NCBI GenBank assembly: GCA_024743405.1
Contig: JANSWP010000002.1
Location: forward strand, 62,001-126,000
Origin: Bacteroidota bacterium
GTDB lineage: Bacteria; Bacteroidota; Bacteroidia; Chitinophagales; Saprospiraceae
DNA: 64,000 bases
Direction of reading: 5' to 3'
Shown here: piece by piece, positions 27,872 through 37,757 of the stretch
How the letters are laid out: every line of letters begins with the position of its first letter
Numbering within the stretch: the stretch's first letter is position 1
Translations under genes and position numbers: made by a program
The notes under the pieces: generated by a model
Databases searched by the model: none
What the model was told of the DNA's origin: nothing
Seen by the model: only the letters and a program-made list of their open reading frames with translations

Positions 27872-27894
27872 TCCATGACAAAAAAGTGTTAGTC

Positions 27895-30105
27895 ATGGTA
27901 AAATGTCTTTCCATTCTTTCAATATTGGTATTTACGCTATCTTGTACAAATTCAAGTAAGGAATTTGTTCCTAGTCTTGGTGAAACCATTACTCAATCCG
28001 TTCTTTTTCAAAAAGATACCTTTAAACTTAACGGAACAGATAGTCTAAACCAGCCTGTACTAACAATCGAGGGTAAAAATATTGTCGTTGATTTCAATGA
28101 CGCCATCATAGCTGGCTCTAATGACAAAAAGTGGCCCAACGAGTTTTATGGGCTTGCCATTCTAATTAAGAACAGTCAAAATATCACCCTCAAAAACGCT
28201 AATATTCGTGGTTTCAAAATAGCTGTTCTTGCCGAAAACGTAGATAGCTTAAAGATCGAAAATTGCAACTTCGGTTATAACTATCGTCAAAAGCTTAAAA
28301 GTATCCGGGAACGTGAGAACCTCTCTGATTGGCTCAGTTATCATCAAAATGACCAAGATGAATGGCTTCGATACGGCATGGGGATTTACTTGAAGAATTG
28401 CAATAATGCACTTGTCAAAAATGTGCATATCACAGGCGGACAAAATGGATTGATGATGACTCAATGCAATAATGGCCTTTTTTATAATAATGAAATCAAT
28501 TTTAATTCCGGAATTGGCATTGGACTTTACCGAAGTAGCAATAACCAATTGTTGCACAATAAGTTAGATTGGAATGTGCGTGGATATTCTCATGGTTTTT
28601 ACAGTCGAGGTCAAGATTCAGCAGGCATTTTAGTATACGAACAGAGTAATGAAAATACTTTCGCTTTTAATTCAGCAACACATTCAGGCGATGGTTTTTT
28701 TCTTTGGGCAGGGCAGACCACTATGGATACAGGAGAGGGTGGGTGTAATCGTAATTTAATTTATGGAAATGATTTTTCACATGCGCCGACGAATGGAATT
28801 GAAGTGACTTTTAGTTCAAATAAATTGATTAAAAATATTTTAACCGAATGTCGATATGGCGTTTGGGGAGGGTATAGTTATCAAACTTTAATTGAAAAAA
28901 ATAAAATCGAAGACTGTGAGTATGGAATGGCTTTCGAACACGGAAATAATAATTTAATAATTGATAATAGGTTTAATAATTCAAAAATTGGAGTCCAACT
29001 TTCGGAAAGAGATAAACAACCCAATGATTGGGGGTTCTCAAAAAATCGAGATATTTCAAGTCGAAATTATCACTTATTGTACAATCGATTTGATAATATT
29101 GAAAAACCATTAAACATTGTAAACACCAAAAAAGTCTTAATCGAAAAGAACCATATTTGGAGTGAGGTAGGCGATTTCCCTAAAAGTAAGGGCAATGAAA
29201 AAATTGTTATTTATGATAACAAAGGTTGGAATAGTTTGAAGAACCCGAGATGGAATATTAATGGCGATTTGATTGAAAATGAAGAAGAGTGGTTATATGT
29301 TACAGATGAAATTAATATTGAAAAATTAAAAGATGGTTTAAATGCTTTCCTCCCCGAAAACCATCCCCGAGGTCGCCAATATATTCTCATCAATGAATGG
29401 GGACCCTACGATTTCAAATACCCTGTCATTTGGCTCCGTGAAATAAATGAAAATAAATATACATTTCTCCTCCTTGGGCCTCAAGGAAATTGGAAATGTA
29501 TTGATGGAAAAGGGCTTAAAAACTTTGGACCTAAGACAGGCACTTTCCCAGCTACCATCGTTGCCGAAAAAGACTCCAATAGTGACGAAATTGCACTAGA
29601 TTTAGTATTTATTGGAGAAGAAGTAACGGATCAATTTGGCAAAAAACATAGGCGTGGCACGGTCTGTCCTTTTTCCTTTTATCGATATCAAAAAACATTA
29701 AATTGGAAAGTTGATTGGTATGAATTTGATGACTCAAATGACCCATTAAAAAACTACACCGTATTTAAAGAATTAAAAAATAAGTCACCTCAGAAAACAG
29801 AATTTACGACAGATTTAGCTTACACCTGGTGGCAAAGTCCAGGCAATGAAATTAACCCAGACAAGTTTGCCACTTTTGCTAAAACTGAGGTTAATATGGA
29901 TAAAGGCAAATATAAAATTCAAATTACCTCAGATGATGGATTGAAATTTTATTTGGATGGGACATTAATTATCGACCATTGGGATATCCATGTACCTGCA
30001 ACAGATGAAGTTGAGGTGAATCTTGATGGAAATCATATTTTTGAGATTGAACATTTTGAAGGAGGTGGTTTTTCTACCTTATCTTTTTTAATAAATAAAT
30101 TGTAA
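27895..30105 (+). CDS. Lipoprotein with parallel beta-helix and PA14-like domain
   Basis: About 736 residues from ATG 27895. A lipoprotein-type signal peptide ends in TLSC (Cys17). Residues about 70-430 are right-handed beta-helix repeats of the NosD/pectate-lyase type (NCNNALVKNVHITGG, NLIYGNDFSHAPTNGIE, NKIEDCEYGMAFEHGNNN). A middle beta-sandwich-like part follows, and the last 100 residues look like a PA14 domain (ITSDDGLKFYLDGTLIIDHW). Beta-helix plus PA14 suggests carbohydrate binding or cleavage at the cell surface; no catalytic residues can be named. It is transcribed separately, with its own -7 box. Confidence 0.75.
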   Translation: MVKCLSILSILVFTLSCTNSSKEFVPSLGETITQSVLFQKDTFKLNGTDSLNQPVLTIEGKNIVVDFNDAIIAGSNDKKWPNEFYGLAILIKNSQNITLKNANIRGFKIAVLAENVDSLKIENCNFGYNYRQKLKSIRERENLSDWLSYHQNDQDEWLRYGMGIYLKNCNNALVKNVHITGGQNGLMMTQCNNGLFYNNEINFNSGIGIGLYRSSNNQLLHNKLDWNVRGYSHGFYSRGQDSAGILVYEQSNENTFAFNSATHSGDGFFLWAGQTTMDTGEGGCNRNLIYGNDFSHAPTNGIEVTFSSNKLIKNILTECRYGVWGGYSYQTLIEKNKIEDCEYGMAFEHGNNNLIIDNRFNNSKIGVQLSERDKQPNDWGFSKNRDISSRNYHLLYNRFDNIEKPLNIVNTKKVLIEKNHIWSEVGDFPKSKGNEKIVIYDNKGWNSLKNPRWNINGDLIENEEEWLYVTDEINIEKLKDGLNAFLPENHPRGRQYILINEWGPYDFKYPVIWLREINENKYTFLLLGPQGNWKCIDGKGLKNFGPKTGTFPATIVAEKDSNSDEIALDLVFIGEEVTDQFGKKHRRGTVCPFSFYRYQKTLNWKVDWYEFDDSNDPLKNYTVFKELKNKSPQKTEFTTDLAYTWWQSPGNEINPDKFATFAKTEVNMDKGKYKIQITSDDGLKFYLDGTLIIDHWDIHVPATDEVEVNLDGNHIFEIEHFEGGGFSTLSFLINKL

Positions 30106-30257
30106 CCCAAACTTGATTTTGTCGTCTAAAAATTAGAACCTTTGACTTAGTTTCAAAACTAAACTAACCTTATCTTTTTGGGGTTTATCTGCAATTCAAA
30201 TAACGAATTCAAAAGTTTAAACCAAAAAATCGATATTTGGAGTAAAAAAGTAAAATT

Positions 30258-31268
30258 ATGACTGCTGAAGTTTCCTTAGCCTTAAAACATTATAATAAAA
30301 ACGGATTCTTAAATATTGAATCTGACCCTACACTTGATCTTTTCGAAGAAATTGAAAAATTAAAGCGCGAAAAAAACGCAATTATCCTGGCCCATTATTA
30401 TCAGGAATCTGACATTCAAGACATCGCAGATTATATTGGTGACAGCCTCGGACTATCTCAAAAAGCGGAAGAAACAGACGCAGATTTGATTGTTTTCGCA
30501 GGAGTCCATTTCATGGCTGAAACGGCGAAAATCTTAAATCCTTCAAAGAAGGTTTTATTACCAGATTTGAAGGCTGGTTGCTCCTTAGCAGATTCTTGCC
30601 CTCCTCATCTTTTCCGAAAATATAAAGAAAAATACCCTGACCATGTCGTCGTAAGTTATATCAATTGTACAGCAGAATTGAAGACGTTGACAGATATATG
30701 CTGTACTTCCACGAATGCTGTTCATGTTATTAACAGTATTCCGGAAGACCAACCAATTATTTTTGCTCCAGACATTAATCTGGGAAAATATTTACAGAAA
30801 AAAACGGGTCGTGACAATATGGTATTGTGGAACGGTGCGTGCATGGTGCATGAAATTTTCAGTCATGAAAAAATCACCAAGTTGCGCCTTCGACACCCAA
30901 ATGCAAAGTTTATCGCACATCCTGAATGCGAACCGCATATTCTCGATACGGCAGATTTTATTGGCTCTACGACAGGACTCTTGAATTTTACCATTAATGA
31001 CGAGGCGCAAGAATTTATTGTCGCAACCGAGGCAGGTATTATTCACCAAATGGAAAAACGTTCGCCGCATAAAACATTCTATCCCGCACCTCCAAATAAT
31101 ACTTGTGCGTGTAATGAATGTCCACACATGCGACGTAATACTTTAGAAAAATTATATACTTGTATGAAATATGAATTGCCTGAAATCGTAATGGAAGATT
31201 GGGTAATTGAGAAAGGTCGAACTTGTATTGATCGGATGTTGGAAATTTCTAAAAAAGCAGGTTTATAA
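30258..31268 (+). CDS. nadA: Quinolinate synthase
   Basis: A 336-residue Nad[23 protein letters not shown] and [14 protein letters not shown] open the enzyme. The three [4Fe-4S] cysteines fall in [23 protein letters not shown] and the late [12 protein letters not shown] region. HPECEPHIL and [10 protein letters not shown] complete the active site. It condenses iminoaspartate with dihydroxyacetone phosphate to quinolinate. nadC is at 11966, on the other strand. A hairpin ends the transcript at 31276-31320. Confidence 0.96.
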   Translation: MTAEVSLALKHYNKNGFLNIESDPTLDLFEEIEKLKREKNAIILAHYYQESDIQDIADYIGDSLGLSQKAEETDADLIVFAGVHFMAETAKILNPSKKVLLPDLKAGCSLADSCPPHLFRKYKEKYPDHVVVSYINCTAELKTLTDICCTSTNAVHVINSIPEDQPIIFAPDINLGKYLQKKTGRDNMVLWNGACMVHEIFSHEKITKLRLRHPNAKFIAHPECEPHILDTADFIGSTTGLLNFTINDEAQEFIVATEAGIIHQMEKRSPHKTFYPAPPNNTCACNECPHMRRNTLEKLYTCMKYELPEIVMEDWVIEKGRTCIDRMLEISKKAGL

Positions 31269-31275
31269 GGACTCA

Positions 31276-31320
31276 AAAGTTCAATGTTCAAAAGCTGATA
31301 TGCTTTGAACATTGAACTTT
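31276..31320. terminator. Hairpin between convergent nadA and the FG-GAP gene
   Basis: Arms AAAGTTCAATGTTCAAAAGC (31276-31295) and GCTTTGAACATTGAACTTT (31302-31320) pair with a single bulged base and a 6-base loop. It lies between two gene ends and may serve both strands. Confidence 0.7.
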
Positions 31321-31329
31321 CACTCAATT

Positions 31330-33018
31330 TTACTCTTTCCCAGAAATCACATAAACTCGCCCAGACTGAAATCCATTAATCGCACTCCAAGCTGATGTCA
31401 CTAAGAAATCTGGAATGCCATCTTCGTTTATATCTCCCAAATTTGTTGTATCAAACCCTAATGTTTCGCCTGGAACTTTGCCTGTAATCGTCCGGATAAT
31501 GCTCCCATCTTTTCCTGAATAAACATAACACTTTCCGCCAGAAGGTGCTTTTCCTCTATATTGCCAAGAAGCAATAATCAGATCATCATGCCCATCTAGA
31601 TTAACATCGCCAGCGTCAGAAACACCAATTCCAAATCCATCGCCAGCCGCTTCACCTGTCCAAGAATAGAGTTGCTCACCTGTCGCACCAGAATGAACAT
31701 ACACTCGTCCAGTTGACCGACCCAACGCTGCATTTGCCCAATCAGAGGCATAAATATCAGGCGTCCCATCTCCGTCTACATCACCAACTACGGAAAGAAA
31801 CATCCCTCCTAATTGCCGTCCTGTAGAATCTGCTTCAATAACAAAAGCAGGTTTATCCGAAAGATCTTTATATACATAAACTTTCCCTCCATTATTTCTA
31901 CCCGCATTTGGTGCACCGAAAATCATAAATGTTTGTTTTCCAATGGTAGCCCCTCCACAAGCTGTTCCAAAGCCGTCGCCAATTTTTTCTCCTTCCCATG
32001 TTTTCAAAACCTTCCCAGATTTACCAGAATAAATATGAAATTTTCCAGCGTGACTAATTGAATTTCCATTGATTGGGGCACCCCAAATTTGGTAAGGTTC
32101 GCCAATTAAAATATCACTATGACCGTCACCATTTATATCACCTAAACCTTTTGCTGAACGACCGAATGCGCCCGTTGAATCTACTCCTTCCCATTTCCAA
32201 ATCTGCTTTCCATTTCTGCCATTATAAACAAAAACTTTATTGACTTGAGGAGCTGTTGCCACAACATCTGGAATTCCATCAGCATTGACATCGCCCGCCA
32301 TTTCGATACTTAAACCCAAATTTCCATTAACGTCTTCACCAACTTGGCTCCATAATAATTTGCCTAATTTTCCAGAATAAACATAAATTTTTCCAACACC
32401 TTGGCCGCCTTCATTACTCCCGATCGAACTCGTAATCATATCATTAAATCCATCTTTATCAACATCACCAATATTTCGTGCAATCCATCCAAATTGGTCA
32501 TTGGTAACTTCCCCAACCCACTCATGGATGATCTCGACATCTTCCGAAAAAGGGTCAGCAAATTCTTCTTTTGATGGAAATAGGTTTTGATATCGAACAT
32601 CCTCATTGAATAATTGATCAAAATTACCCACATTCGTCATATTAAAACTACCCTTAACTTTCAATTTATTTAAGATTTCAAACGAACTATCCAAATCTTT
32701 TGCCATTGCATGAGCCAAACCAGTTTGAAACATCAACCTATCCGAATCGGGATTTAAAGAGAGCGCCTTTTGGTAGTTCATGACCGATTTCTCAAAGCTC
32801 TTGTTTTGTCGATGAGCCAAGCCAAGTGTAGCCCATAATTGGGCATTTTCAGTATCACTTTTTAATAATGAATCAAGTATCGAAATCCCCTCATCAATAT
32901 TTCCAGAATTTATTTTTTGTTGAACTATCTGAAAAGTATTTTGACAAAAAATAGAGGTTCCAACTATCAAAAATGAAAAGCCGAAAAAAAATCTTAAAAA
33001 GTTTCTTGCTTGAATCAT
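31330..33018 (-). CDS. Exported TPR / FG-GAP repeat protein
   Basis: A 562-residue protein with a signal peptide (ending near SIFCQ). Residues about 30-115 are TPR-like (ENAQLWATLGLAHRQ, LMFQTGLAHAMAKD). The rest is a seven-bladed-propeller-type array of FG-GAP repeats with calcium loops such as GDVDKDGFNDM, GDVNADGIPDV, GDINGDGHSDI, GDVDGDGTPDI, GDVNLDGHDDL and GDINEDGIPDF. Integrin-alpha-like propellers usually bind ligands at the cell surface. Convergent with nadA, divergent from the phosphatase gene. No T9SS sorting tail is seen. Confidence 0.8.
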   Translation of the reverse strand: MIQARNFLRFFFGFSFLIVGTSIFCQNTFQIVQQKINSGNIDEGISILDSLLKSDTENAQLWATLGLAHRQNKSFEKSVMNYQKALSLNPDSDRLMFQTGLAHAMAKDLDSSFEILNKLKVKGSFNMTNVGNFDQLFNEDVRYQNLFPSKEEFADPFSEDVEIIHEWVGEVTNDQFGWIARNIGDVDKDGFNDMITSSIGSNEGGQGVGKIYVYSGKLGKLLWSQVGEDVNGNLGLSIEMAGDVNADGIPDVVATAPQVNKVFVYNGRNGKQIWKWEGVDSTGAFGRSAKGLGDINGDGHSDILIGEPYQIWGAPINGNSISHAGKFHIYSGKSGKVLKTWEGEKIGDGFGTACGGATIGKQTFMIFGAPNAGRNNGGKVYVYKDLSDKPAFVIEADSTGRQLGGMFLSVVGDVDGDGTPDIYASDWANAALGRSTGRVYVHSGATGEQLYSWTGEAAGDGFGIGVSDAGDVNLDGHDDLIIASWQYRGKAPSGGKCYVYSGKDGSIIRTITGKVPGETLGFDTTNLGDINEDGIPDFLVTSAWSAINGFQSGRVYVISGKE

Positions 33019-33089
33019 GATTTTTACTTCTTATGAAAATATCTTATAAAGAACGAACCAAATTAGTTATTTGTCTGGTTAGGGAAGCC

Positions 33090-33824
33090 ATGAAAATTCA
33101 TTCATTCATCAAAAAAGGAACCGCTCATCCCAATTTTTGCGAAGATTTTCTTCTTACTTTTGAAATCACTTCTAAATATTCCCTTTTCGCTGTCATGGAC
33201 GGTTGCTCTTCAGGAAAAGAATCTCATTTTGCATCGGCATTTTTTGGTAAAATCTTTAAGAAAATCGCCCTAAAAAAGAGCTTCGAATTGCTCCGAAAAA
33301 AGGATATTGATATCCAAATCAATGACCTTTCTACACAAATTATAAAAGAATTTTGGGAAGAACTGGTATTTCAAAAAGGTCAGCTTTTACTTAATAAGGA
33401 TGAATTATTGAGCACCTTTTTAGTATCAATTTATGATCGAAAAAATCAAAATTTAGTTCTAAATATTGCTGGTGATGGCTGTTTTTCTGTTAATCAAGAA
33501 ATCATTTTTTCAGACCAAAAGAATCATCCAAACTACCCTATTTTTCATGTTTCAAAACCTTTTGACGAATGGTTTAAAAATGAAGTTGTAGTTATTGAAA
33601 AAACGAAAATCTCAGACTTTTCTATTGCAACGGACGGCATCGAATCATTTATTAAGGGCGAAGATTTAACTCAATCCATTTTTGAAAATCCACCCTTTCT
33701 TTTTCTTTCTCAAACTGAATTCCTAACTCATCCGAATCCATTACTCTGGCAATTTCGGCAATTAGATAAGAAAGATATTTTACCTTTTGACGATCTGAGT
33801 ATAATTCGAATCGTAAATCCCTAA
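33090..33824 (+). CDS. PP2C-like serine/threonine phosphatase
   Basis: About 244 residues from ATG 33090; an upstream in-frame ATG at 33033 adds 19 residues with no match. PPM/PP2C metal-site pattern: NFCEDF near the start (equivalent of the first Asp/Glu), FAVMDGCSSG (normally DGxGG), NIAGDGCF, SIATDGIESF and the terminal DDLSIIRI. The second metal motif has DGCSSG instead of DGMGG, typical of the divergent group. It would dephosphorylate Ser/Thr in a cytoplasmic signalling role; no kinase is adjacent. Confidence 0.72.
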   Translation: MKIHSFIKKGTAHPNFCEDFLLTFEITSKYSLFAVMDGCSSGKESHFASAFFGKIFKKIALKKSFELLRKKDIDIQINDLSTQIIKEFWEELVFQKGQLLLNKDELLSTFLVSIYDRKNQNLVLNIAGDGCFSVNQEIIFSDQKNHPNYPIFHVSKPFDEWFKNEVVVIEKTKISDFSIATDGIESFIKGEDLTQSIFENPPFLFLSQTEFLTHPNPLLWQFRQLDKKDILPFDDLSIIRIVNP

Positions 33825-33914
33825 AAAATCTATCCCTTAAATAAATGTGTTAATCGAAGAAAAAATTGGGTGTACAGTTACTTAACTAATTTAGCCGCCC
33901 TAAATTTGTTAATT

Positions 33915-35156
33915 ATGAATGTAACTGAAAACATCAGCATAGCGCTCCGCGCCGTTCGTTCGAACATGTTGCGTTCCGTTCTAACCTTATTAATCATCGC
34001 CTTCGGAATTATGGCTTTAGTTGGAATTTTGACAGCTATTGACAATGCTATTTTCTCTTTAAGTGATAATTTTTCTCGCCTTGGGGCCAATTCTTTTAGT
34101 GTTTTTCCAGCTAGAGAGGGTGTTAGTGGTAATCGAAAAGGGAAAAAAGCCAAACGTGCCGACGTTATTTCTTTCAAGCAAGCAATGGCATTTAAAGAAC
34201 GTTTCGATTTTCCTGCCAAGGTTTCTCTTTCAGCTTGGTGTACTGGAAATGCTGTTGTAAAATATGAACAAGAGAAAACAAATCCGACTGTTTTACTCGA
34301 TGGGGTGGATGCAAATCATGTATTTGTAAAAGGATATGAAATTGAATATGGTCGAAATTTTTCTGAAATAGAAGTTAACAATGGTAGCAATAAAGCCATA
34401 ATCGGAATGGAAATCGTTAAGACTCTTTTTGACGATAAACCAGAAAGAGCACTTCAAAAAACCATTGCTGTTGGAAATATTAAATATAGAGTCATCGGTA
34501 TCTTAAAATCTCGTGGCTCAACGATGAATCAAAGTGATGACCGACGGGTATTAATTCCTTTGATGAATGGGAAAAGATATTATGGCTCATCGAAAAAAAA
34601 TTATCGCGTTGAAGTAGCTGTTCTCAATCCAACCGATATGGATAATGCTATGGCTGCCGCCACTGGATTATTTAGAAATATTCGAAAGCTTAAAGCCGCT
34701 CAAGACAATGATTTCCGAATCTTCCATAGCGATAGTTTGGTTAATATTATTAAAGAAAATACTACCAATTTGCGCCTCGGTGCGGTCATTATTGGTCTGA
34801 TGACATTATTAGGTGCGGCAATTGGTCTGATGAATATCATGCTCGTTTCCGTGACAGAAAGGACTCGCGAAGTGGGTATTTGTAAAGCTATTGGCGCCAC
34901 CAAACAAAATATCTTATTACAGTTCTTAACCGAAGCCATTGTCATTTGCCAATTGGGAGGAATAGTAGGGATTTTACTCGGAACACTTATAGGTTATGGG
35001 GTTGCCAAAGCCATGGACGGCAATTTTTATACGCCATGGAATTGGATTGCTCTGGCAATTCTTGTGTGTATGGTAGTTGGAGTTGTTTCTGGATTATATC
35101 CTGCATTGAAAGCAGCACGCTTAGATCCTATCGAGTCTTTAAGACATGAAGGATAA
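33915..35156 (+). CDS. MacB/FtsX-type ABC transporter permease
   Basis: About 413 residues from ATG 33915. The N-terminal ISIALRAVRSNMLRSVLTLLIIAFGIMALVGI is the first membrane helix of MacB-like permeases, followed by a large periplasmic domain (about 60-285) and three C-terminal helices with the FtsX signature TERTREVGICKAIGAT and ALKAARLDPIESLRHE. It needs a separate ATPase, which is not adjacent. A TAAATTTG sequence at 33901-33908 could be a -7 box only if the message is leaderless. The substrate is unknown (lipoprotein or peptide export in relatives). Confidence 0.88.
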   Translation: MNVTENISIALRAVRSNMLRSVLTLLIIAFGIMALVGILTAIDNAIFSLSDNFSRLGANSFSVFPAREGVSGNRKGKKAKRADVISFKQAMAFKERFDFPAKVSLSAWCTGNAVVKYEQEKTNPTVLLDGVDANHVFVKGYEIEYGRNFSEIEVNNGSNKAIIGMEIVKTLFDDKPERALQKTIAVGNIKYRVIGILKSRGSTMNQSDDRRVLIPLMNGKRYYGSSKKNYRVEVAVLNPTDMDNAMAAATGLFRNIRKLKAAQDNDFRIFHSDSLVNIIKENTTNLRLGAVIIGLMTLLGAAIGLMNIMLVSVTERTREVGICKAIGATKQNILLQFLTEAIVICQLGGIVGILLGTLIGYGVAKAMDGNFYTPWNWIALAILVCMVVGVVSGLYPALKAARLDPIESLRHEG

Positions 35157-35275
35157 CGTCAAAAAAATATTTTGATTTGATCTGGGTTTTACTAATACTT
35201 TGGTTCAAATTATTCCTCTTTGACAAATTCTTATTAAATAATCCGTTAATTCGTACTCATTTACTATTTCACCTA

Positions 35276-36301
35276 ATGTCAGATAAAACTGTTTTTGTTA
35301 CTGGTGGTACTGGTCTCCTCGGTTCTTACCTCTTACGATACCTTGTTAGAGAAGGATATTCGAATATTCGAGCATTTCGACGACAAAATAGTCCAACTGA
35401 ATTGGTCAACCCTATCAAAGAAAAAATCCAATGGATAGAAGGTGATGTCTTAGATGTTTTTGCCTTGGAAGATGCTTTAAAAGGAGTCAGCCAAGTTTAT
35501 CATTGCGCCGCAGTTGTATCACATAAGCCTAGTGATCACAAAGAAATGATGGAGGTCAATAAAGAAGGTACCGCAAATCTGGTCAACGCATGTTTGCAGG
35601 AAGGTATTGATAAACTAGTTCATGTAAGTTCAATTGCTGCCATAGGTCGACGGAAGAAATTAAAAGTTATTAATGAAAATACAAAATGGGAACGAAGCTC
35701 TTGGAATAGTCAATATGCAATCAGTAAGTATCAATCCGAAATGGAAGTTTGGAGAGGAGCCGCTGAAGGATTAAACATTGCAATAGTAAATCCCTCTGTT
35801 ATCTTAGGAAGTGGTTTTTGGAACTATGGCGTTGGTCCTCTTTTCAAGCGAATTTGGGAGGGATTCCGGTATTTCCCTGTCGGTGCAACCGGATATGTAG
35901 ATGCTCGCGATGTAGCTCGATTTATGATCAAATTGATGGAAAGTGATATTTCAAATGAACGCTATATCCTAAACGCAGCAAATCTTTCCTACAGAGAATT
36001 TTTCAATCTTATTGCTAAGATTTTAGACAAAAAAACACCTAACATCGAAGTTGGAAATTTCGCCAAAGAATTGGCTTGGAGGTTAGATTGGCTAAAATCA
36101 AACCTAACAGGCTCGGAAAGGTTAATCACCAAAAACTCGGCAACTCATACTTCTCGCACCTTCATTTATCAAAGTCAAAAATCCACACAAGTTTTTGATT
36201 TTCAGTACCTACCTATCGAAAAAACCATTGCAGAGATGGGTAATCAATTTAAAAACGCAGCTAATCAGCAATGGAAACCTGACTTTCTACCATTGACTTA
36301 A
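35276..36301 (+). CDS. NAD-dependent epimerase/dehydratase (extended SDR)
   Basis: About 341 residues from ATG 35276; the frame extends 33 codons upstream but that part is hydrophobic and unmatched. VFVTGGTGLLGSYLLRYL is the Rossmann NAD(P) motif, HVSSIAAIG carries the catalytic Ser and YAISKYQSE gives the YxxxK pair. It resembles the dihydroflavonol-reductase/3-beta-HSD-like branch rather than sugar epimerases, judged by NPSVILGSG. The substrate is unclear. Its last 41 bases overlap the convergent aminotransferase gene. Confidence 0.83.
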   Translation: MSDKTVFVTGGTGLLGSYLLRYLVREGYSNIRAFRRQNSPTELVNPIKEKIQWIEGDVLDVFALEDALKGVSQVYHCAAVVSHKPSDHKEMMEVNKEGTANLVNACLQEGIDKLVHVSSIAAIGRRKKLKVINENTKWERSSWNSQYAISKYQSEMEVWRGAAEGLNIAIVNPSVILGSGFWNYGVGPLFKRIWEGFRYFPVGATGYVDARDVARFMIKLMESDISNERYILNAANLSYREFFNLIAKILDKKTPNIEVGNFAKELAWRLDWLKSNLTGSERLITKNSATHTSRTFIYQSQKSTQVFDFQYLPIEKTIAEMGNQFKNAANQQWKPDFLPLT

Positions 36302-37127
36302 TATAACTAACTTTCCATTCATTAAATTTTTCCAAAATATCTTTTGAAACCGGACCGACTTTTCCATCCCCTATTACAATATCATCTATCTGAACTATAG
36401 GATGCGCCCCTTTTGTAGAACTCGTAATGAATGCTTCCTTGGCATTTTTTAACTCTTCAACTTTCAAAACCCTTTCCTCTACTTTATAATATTTTGGGGC
36501 GAAATTTAGAATTTGTTTTCTAGATATCCCCTTTAACACAGAATTACTAGCTGTCACCAAAACATCATCCTGTGTGACAATAAAAAAATTGGCGCGAGTT
36601 GTTTCTAATATATTCGTGCCGTCATGAAAAAGTACATCTGAAGCACCTGCATTTTGAAGGTCTTCCAAACGATTGATCCCAACTATATAATTAGTCGTTT
36701 TGACTTCAGGAAAAGTTCGAACATGATGGTGGAGTAAAAGTTTGACTCCTTTTTCTAATACATCTTGAGTGTATACTGGCGTAGAATATTGTAGAATCAA
36801 TAAATTGGGATTGGTTGGCGTATATCCATCTACTGAATAGCCACCAGTTAACACTAATCGAATAGCCCCATTCTCAATTCCATTCTTTTCTATTAATTTT
36901 AGAATTTGTGTTTTCAATCCTTCTCGAGAAAAAGGAATCTTTAGTCCCAACCTTTTTGAAGAATGCTCAAATCGCTCTAAATAATCTTCAAAAAAATAGG
37001 GATATTTCGATTTAAAAAGAAAATAATCAAACATCGCATATCCTCTTAAAATAGAAAGGTCATTTACCTTTAAAGAAGCTGTTTCAGCTGAGATAATTTC
37101 ACCGTTTATACTATAGTACTTTATCAT
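36261..37127 (-). CDS. Class IV aminotransferase (PLP fold type IV)
   Basis: A 288-residue enzyme of the BCAT/DAAT/PabC family. VNDLSILRGYAMFDYF opens the fold, FPEVKTTNYIVGINRL carries the PLP lysine, and LFHDGTNILETTRANFFIV holds the Glu that contacts the PLP nitrogen. TSSTKGAHPIVQID is the late substrate loop. D-amino-acid transaminase, branched-chain transaminase and aminodeoxychorismate lyase cannot be told apart safely by eye. It ends inside the 3' end of the convergent SDR gene (41-bp overlap). Confidence 0.82.
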   Translation of the reverse strand: MIKYYSINGEIISAETASLKVNDLSILRGYAMFDYFLFKSKYPYFFEDYLERFEHSSKRLGLKIPFSREGLKTQILKLIEKNGIENGAIRLVLTGGYSVDGYTPTNPNLLILQYSTPVYTQDVLEKGVKLLLHHHVRTFPEVKTTNYIVGINRLEDLQNAGASDVLFHDGTNILETTRANFFIVTQDDVLVTASNSVLKGISRKQILNFAPKYYKVEERVLKVEELKNAKEAFITSSTKGAHPIVQIDDIVIGDGKVGPVSKDILEKFNEWKVSYIKSMVESQVSIAD

Positions 37128-37166
37128 TTATCAAAAAATTAAAATGAGAAGTTAGATTTATTTTTC

Positions 37167-37379
37167 TAAGTTCTTGGACAAAATCAAATTGCACTTAAGT
37201 ACTGAAACATCGCGCCAAAGGCGCCCGTTGCAGTAGAGGAGGCTTGGAAGGGATTCCAATTTAAAAAGCTGAAAGTCACCTTTTTAAATTGGAATCCCCT
37301 CCAAAACCACCATTTACTGGAGCGAGCCGCTTTGCGGAATGCTCCAGTAATCTATAACTTGATTTTGTCCAAGCACTTA
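37167..37379. repeat. Family 2 cloverleaf element, copy B
   Basis: 213 bp in the 630-bp gap before the EF-G paralog. Outer 24-bp inverted repeat (37167-37190 with 37356-37379, 22 of 24 paired; termini TAAGTTCTTGGACAAAATC). Inside are side arm 1 (37201-37234, ACTG..GCGCCAAAGGCGC..CAGT), a perfect 19-bp central hairpin (37250-37268 with 37280-37298, starting GGGATTCCAATTT), and side arm 2 (37314-37350, TTACTGGAGC stem with an inner CCGCTTTGCGG). The two halves are mirror-like, with GGAGGNTTGGA before the central hairpin on each side. The rest of the gap (37380-37757) shows nothing but A/T-rich sequence. Confidence 0.8.
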
Positions 37380-37757
37380 GGCAAAAATACACTAAAGCAA
37401 GATTATTTTCCGATCTAATTATTAATACCAAACTAAACCTAGGCTCATATTTATATCATTTGAATTTTACAATCTCTTTGCATCAAACTTTTATTTATCA
37501 AAAAACATCAAACTTTTGCCATTTTGTTTTTAATTCCTATTTTCAACCCCCTTTTAATATATTGGCAAAATTTAATTTGGCAATTAAAGGATAAAACTAT
37601 TTTTTCAAAACAAATAGTTATTGACAGGCTCTAATCGAATTTCTGAAAATATCCAAATCTCGAAATATCAACTTTCCCTATTGATTTTCAATGATTTGCA
37701 ATTTCAAGATTTGAATATTTTCAATCATGTTTACCAAATTTTAAACAAGTTTTAGAT

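Noticed and set aside
31330-33018. DNA tandem repeat or CRISPR-like array in the FG-GAP gene
   Set aside because: The periodicity is at the protein level (calcium loops); spacing and DNA sequence vary and the frame is intact.
33878-34219. 113-codon antisense ORF in the MacB-like gene
   Set aside because: It is opposite a conserved permease and has no own start signal.
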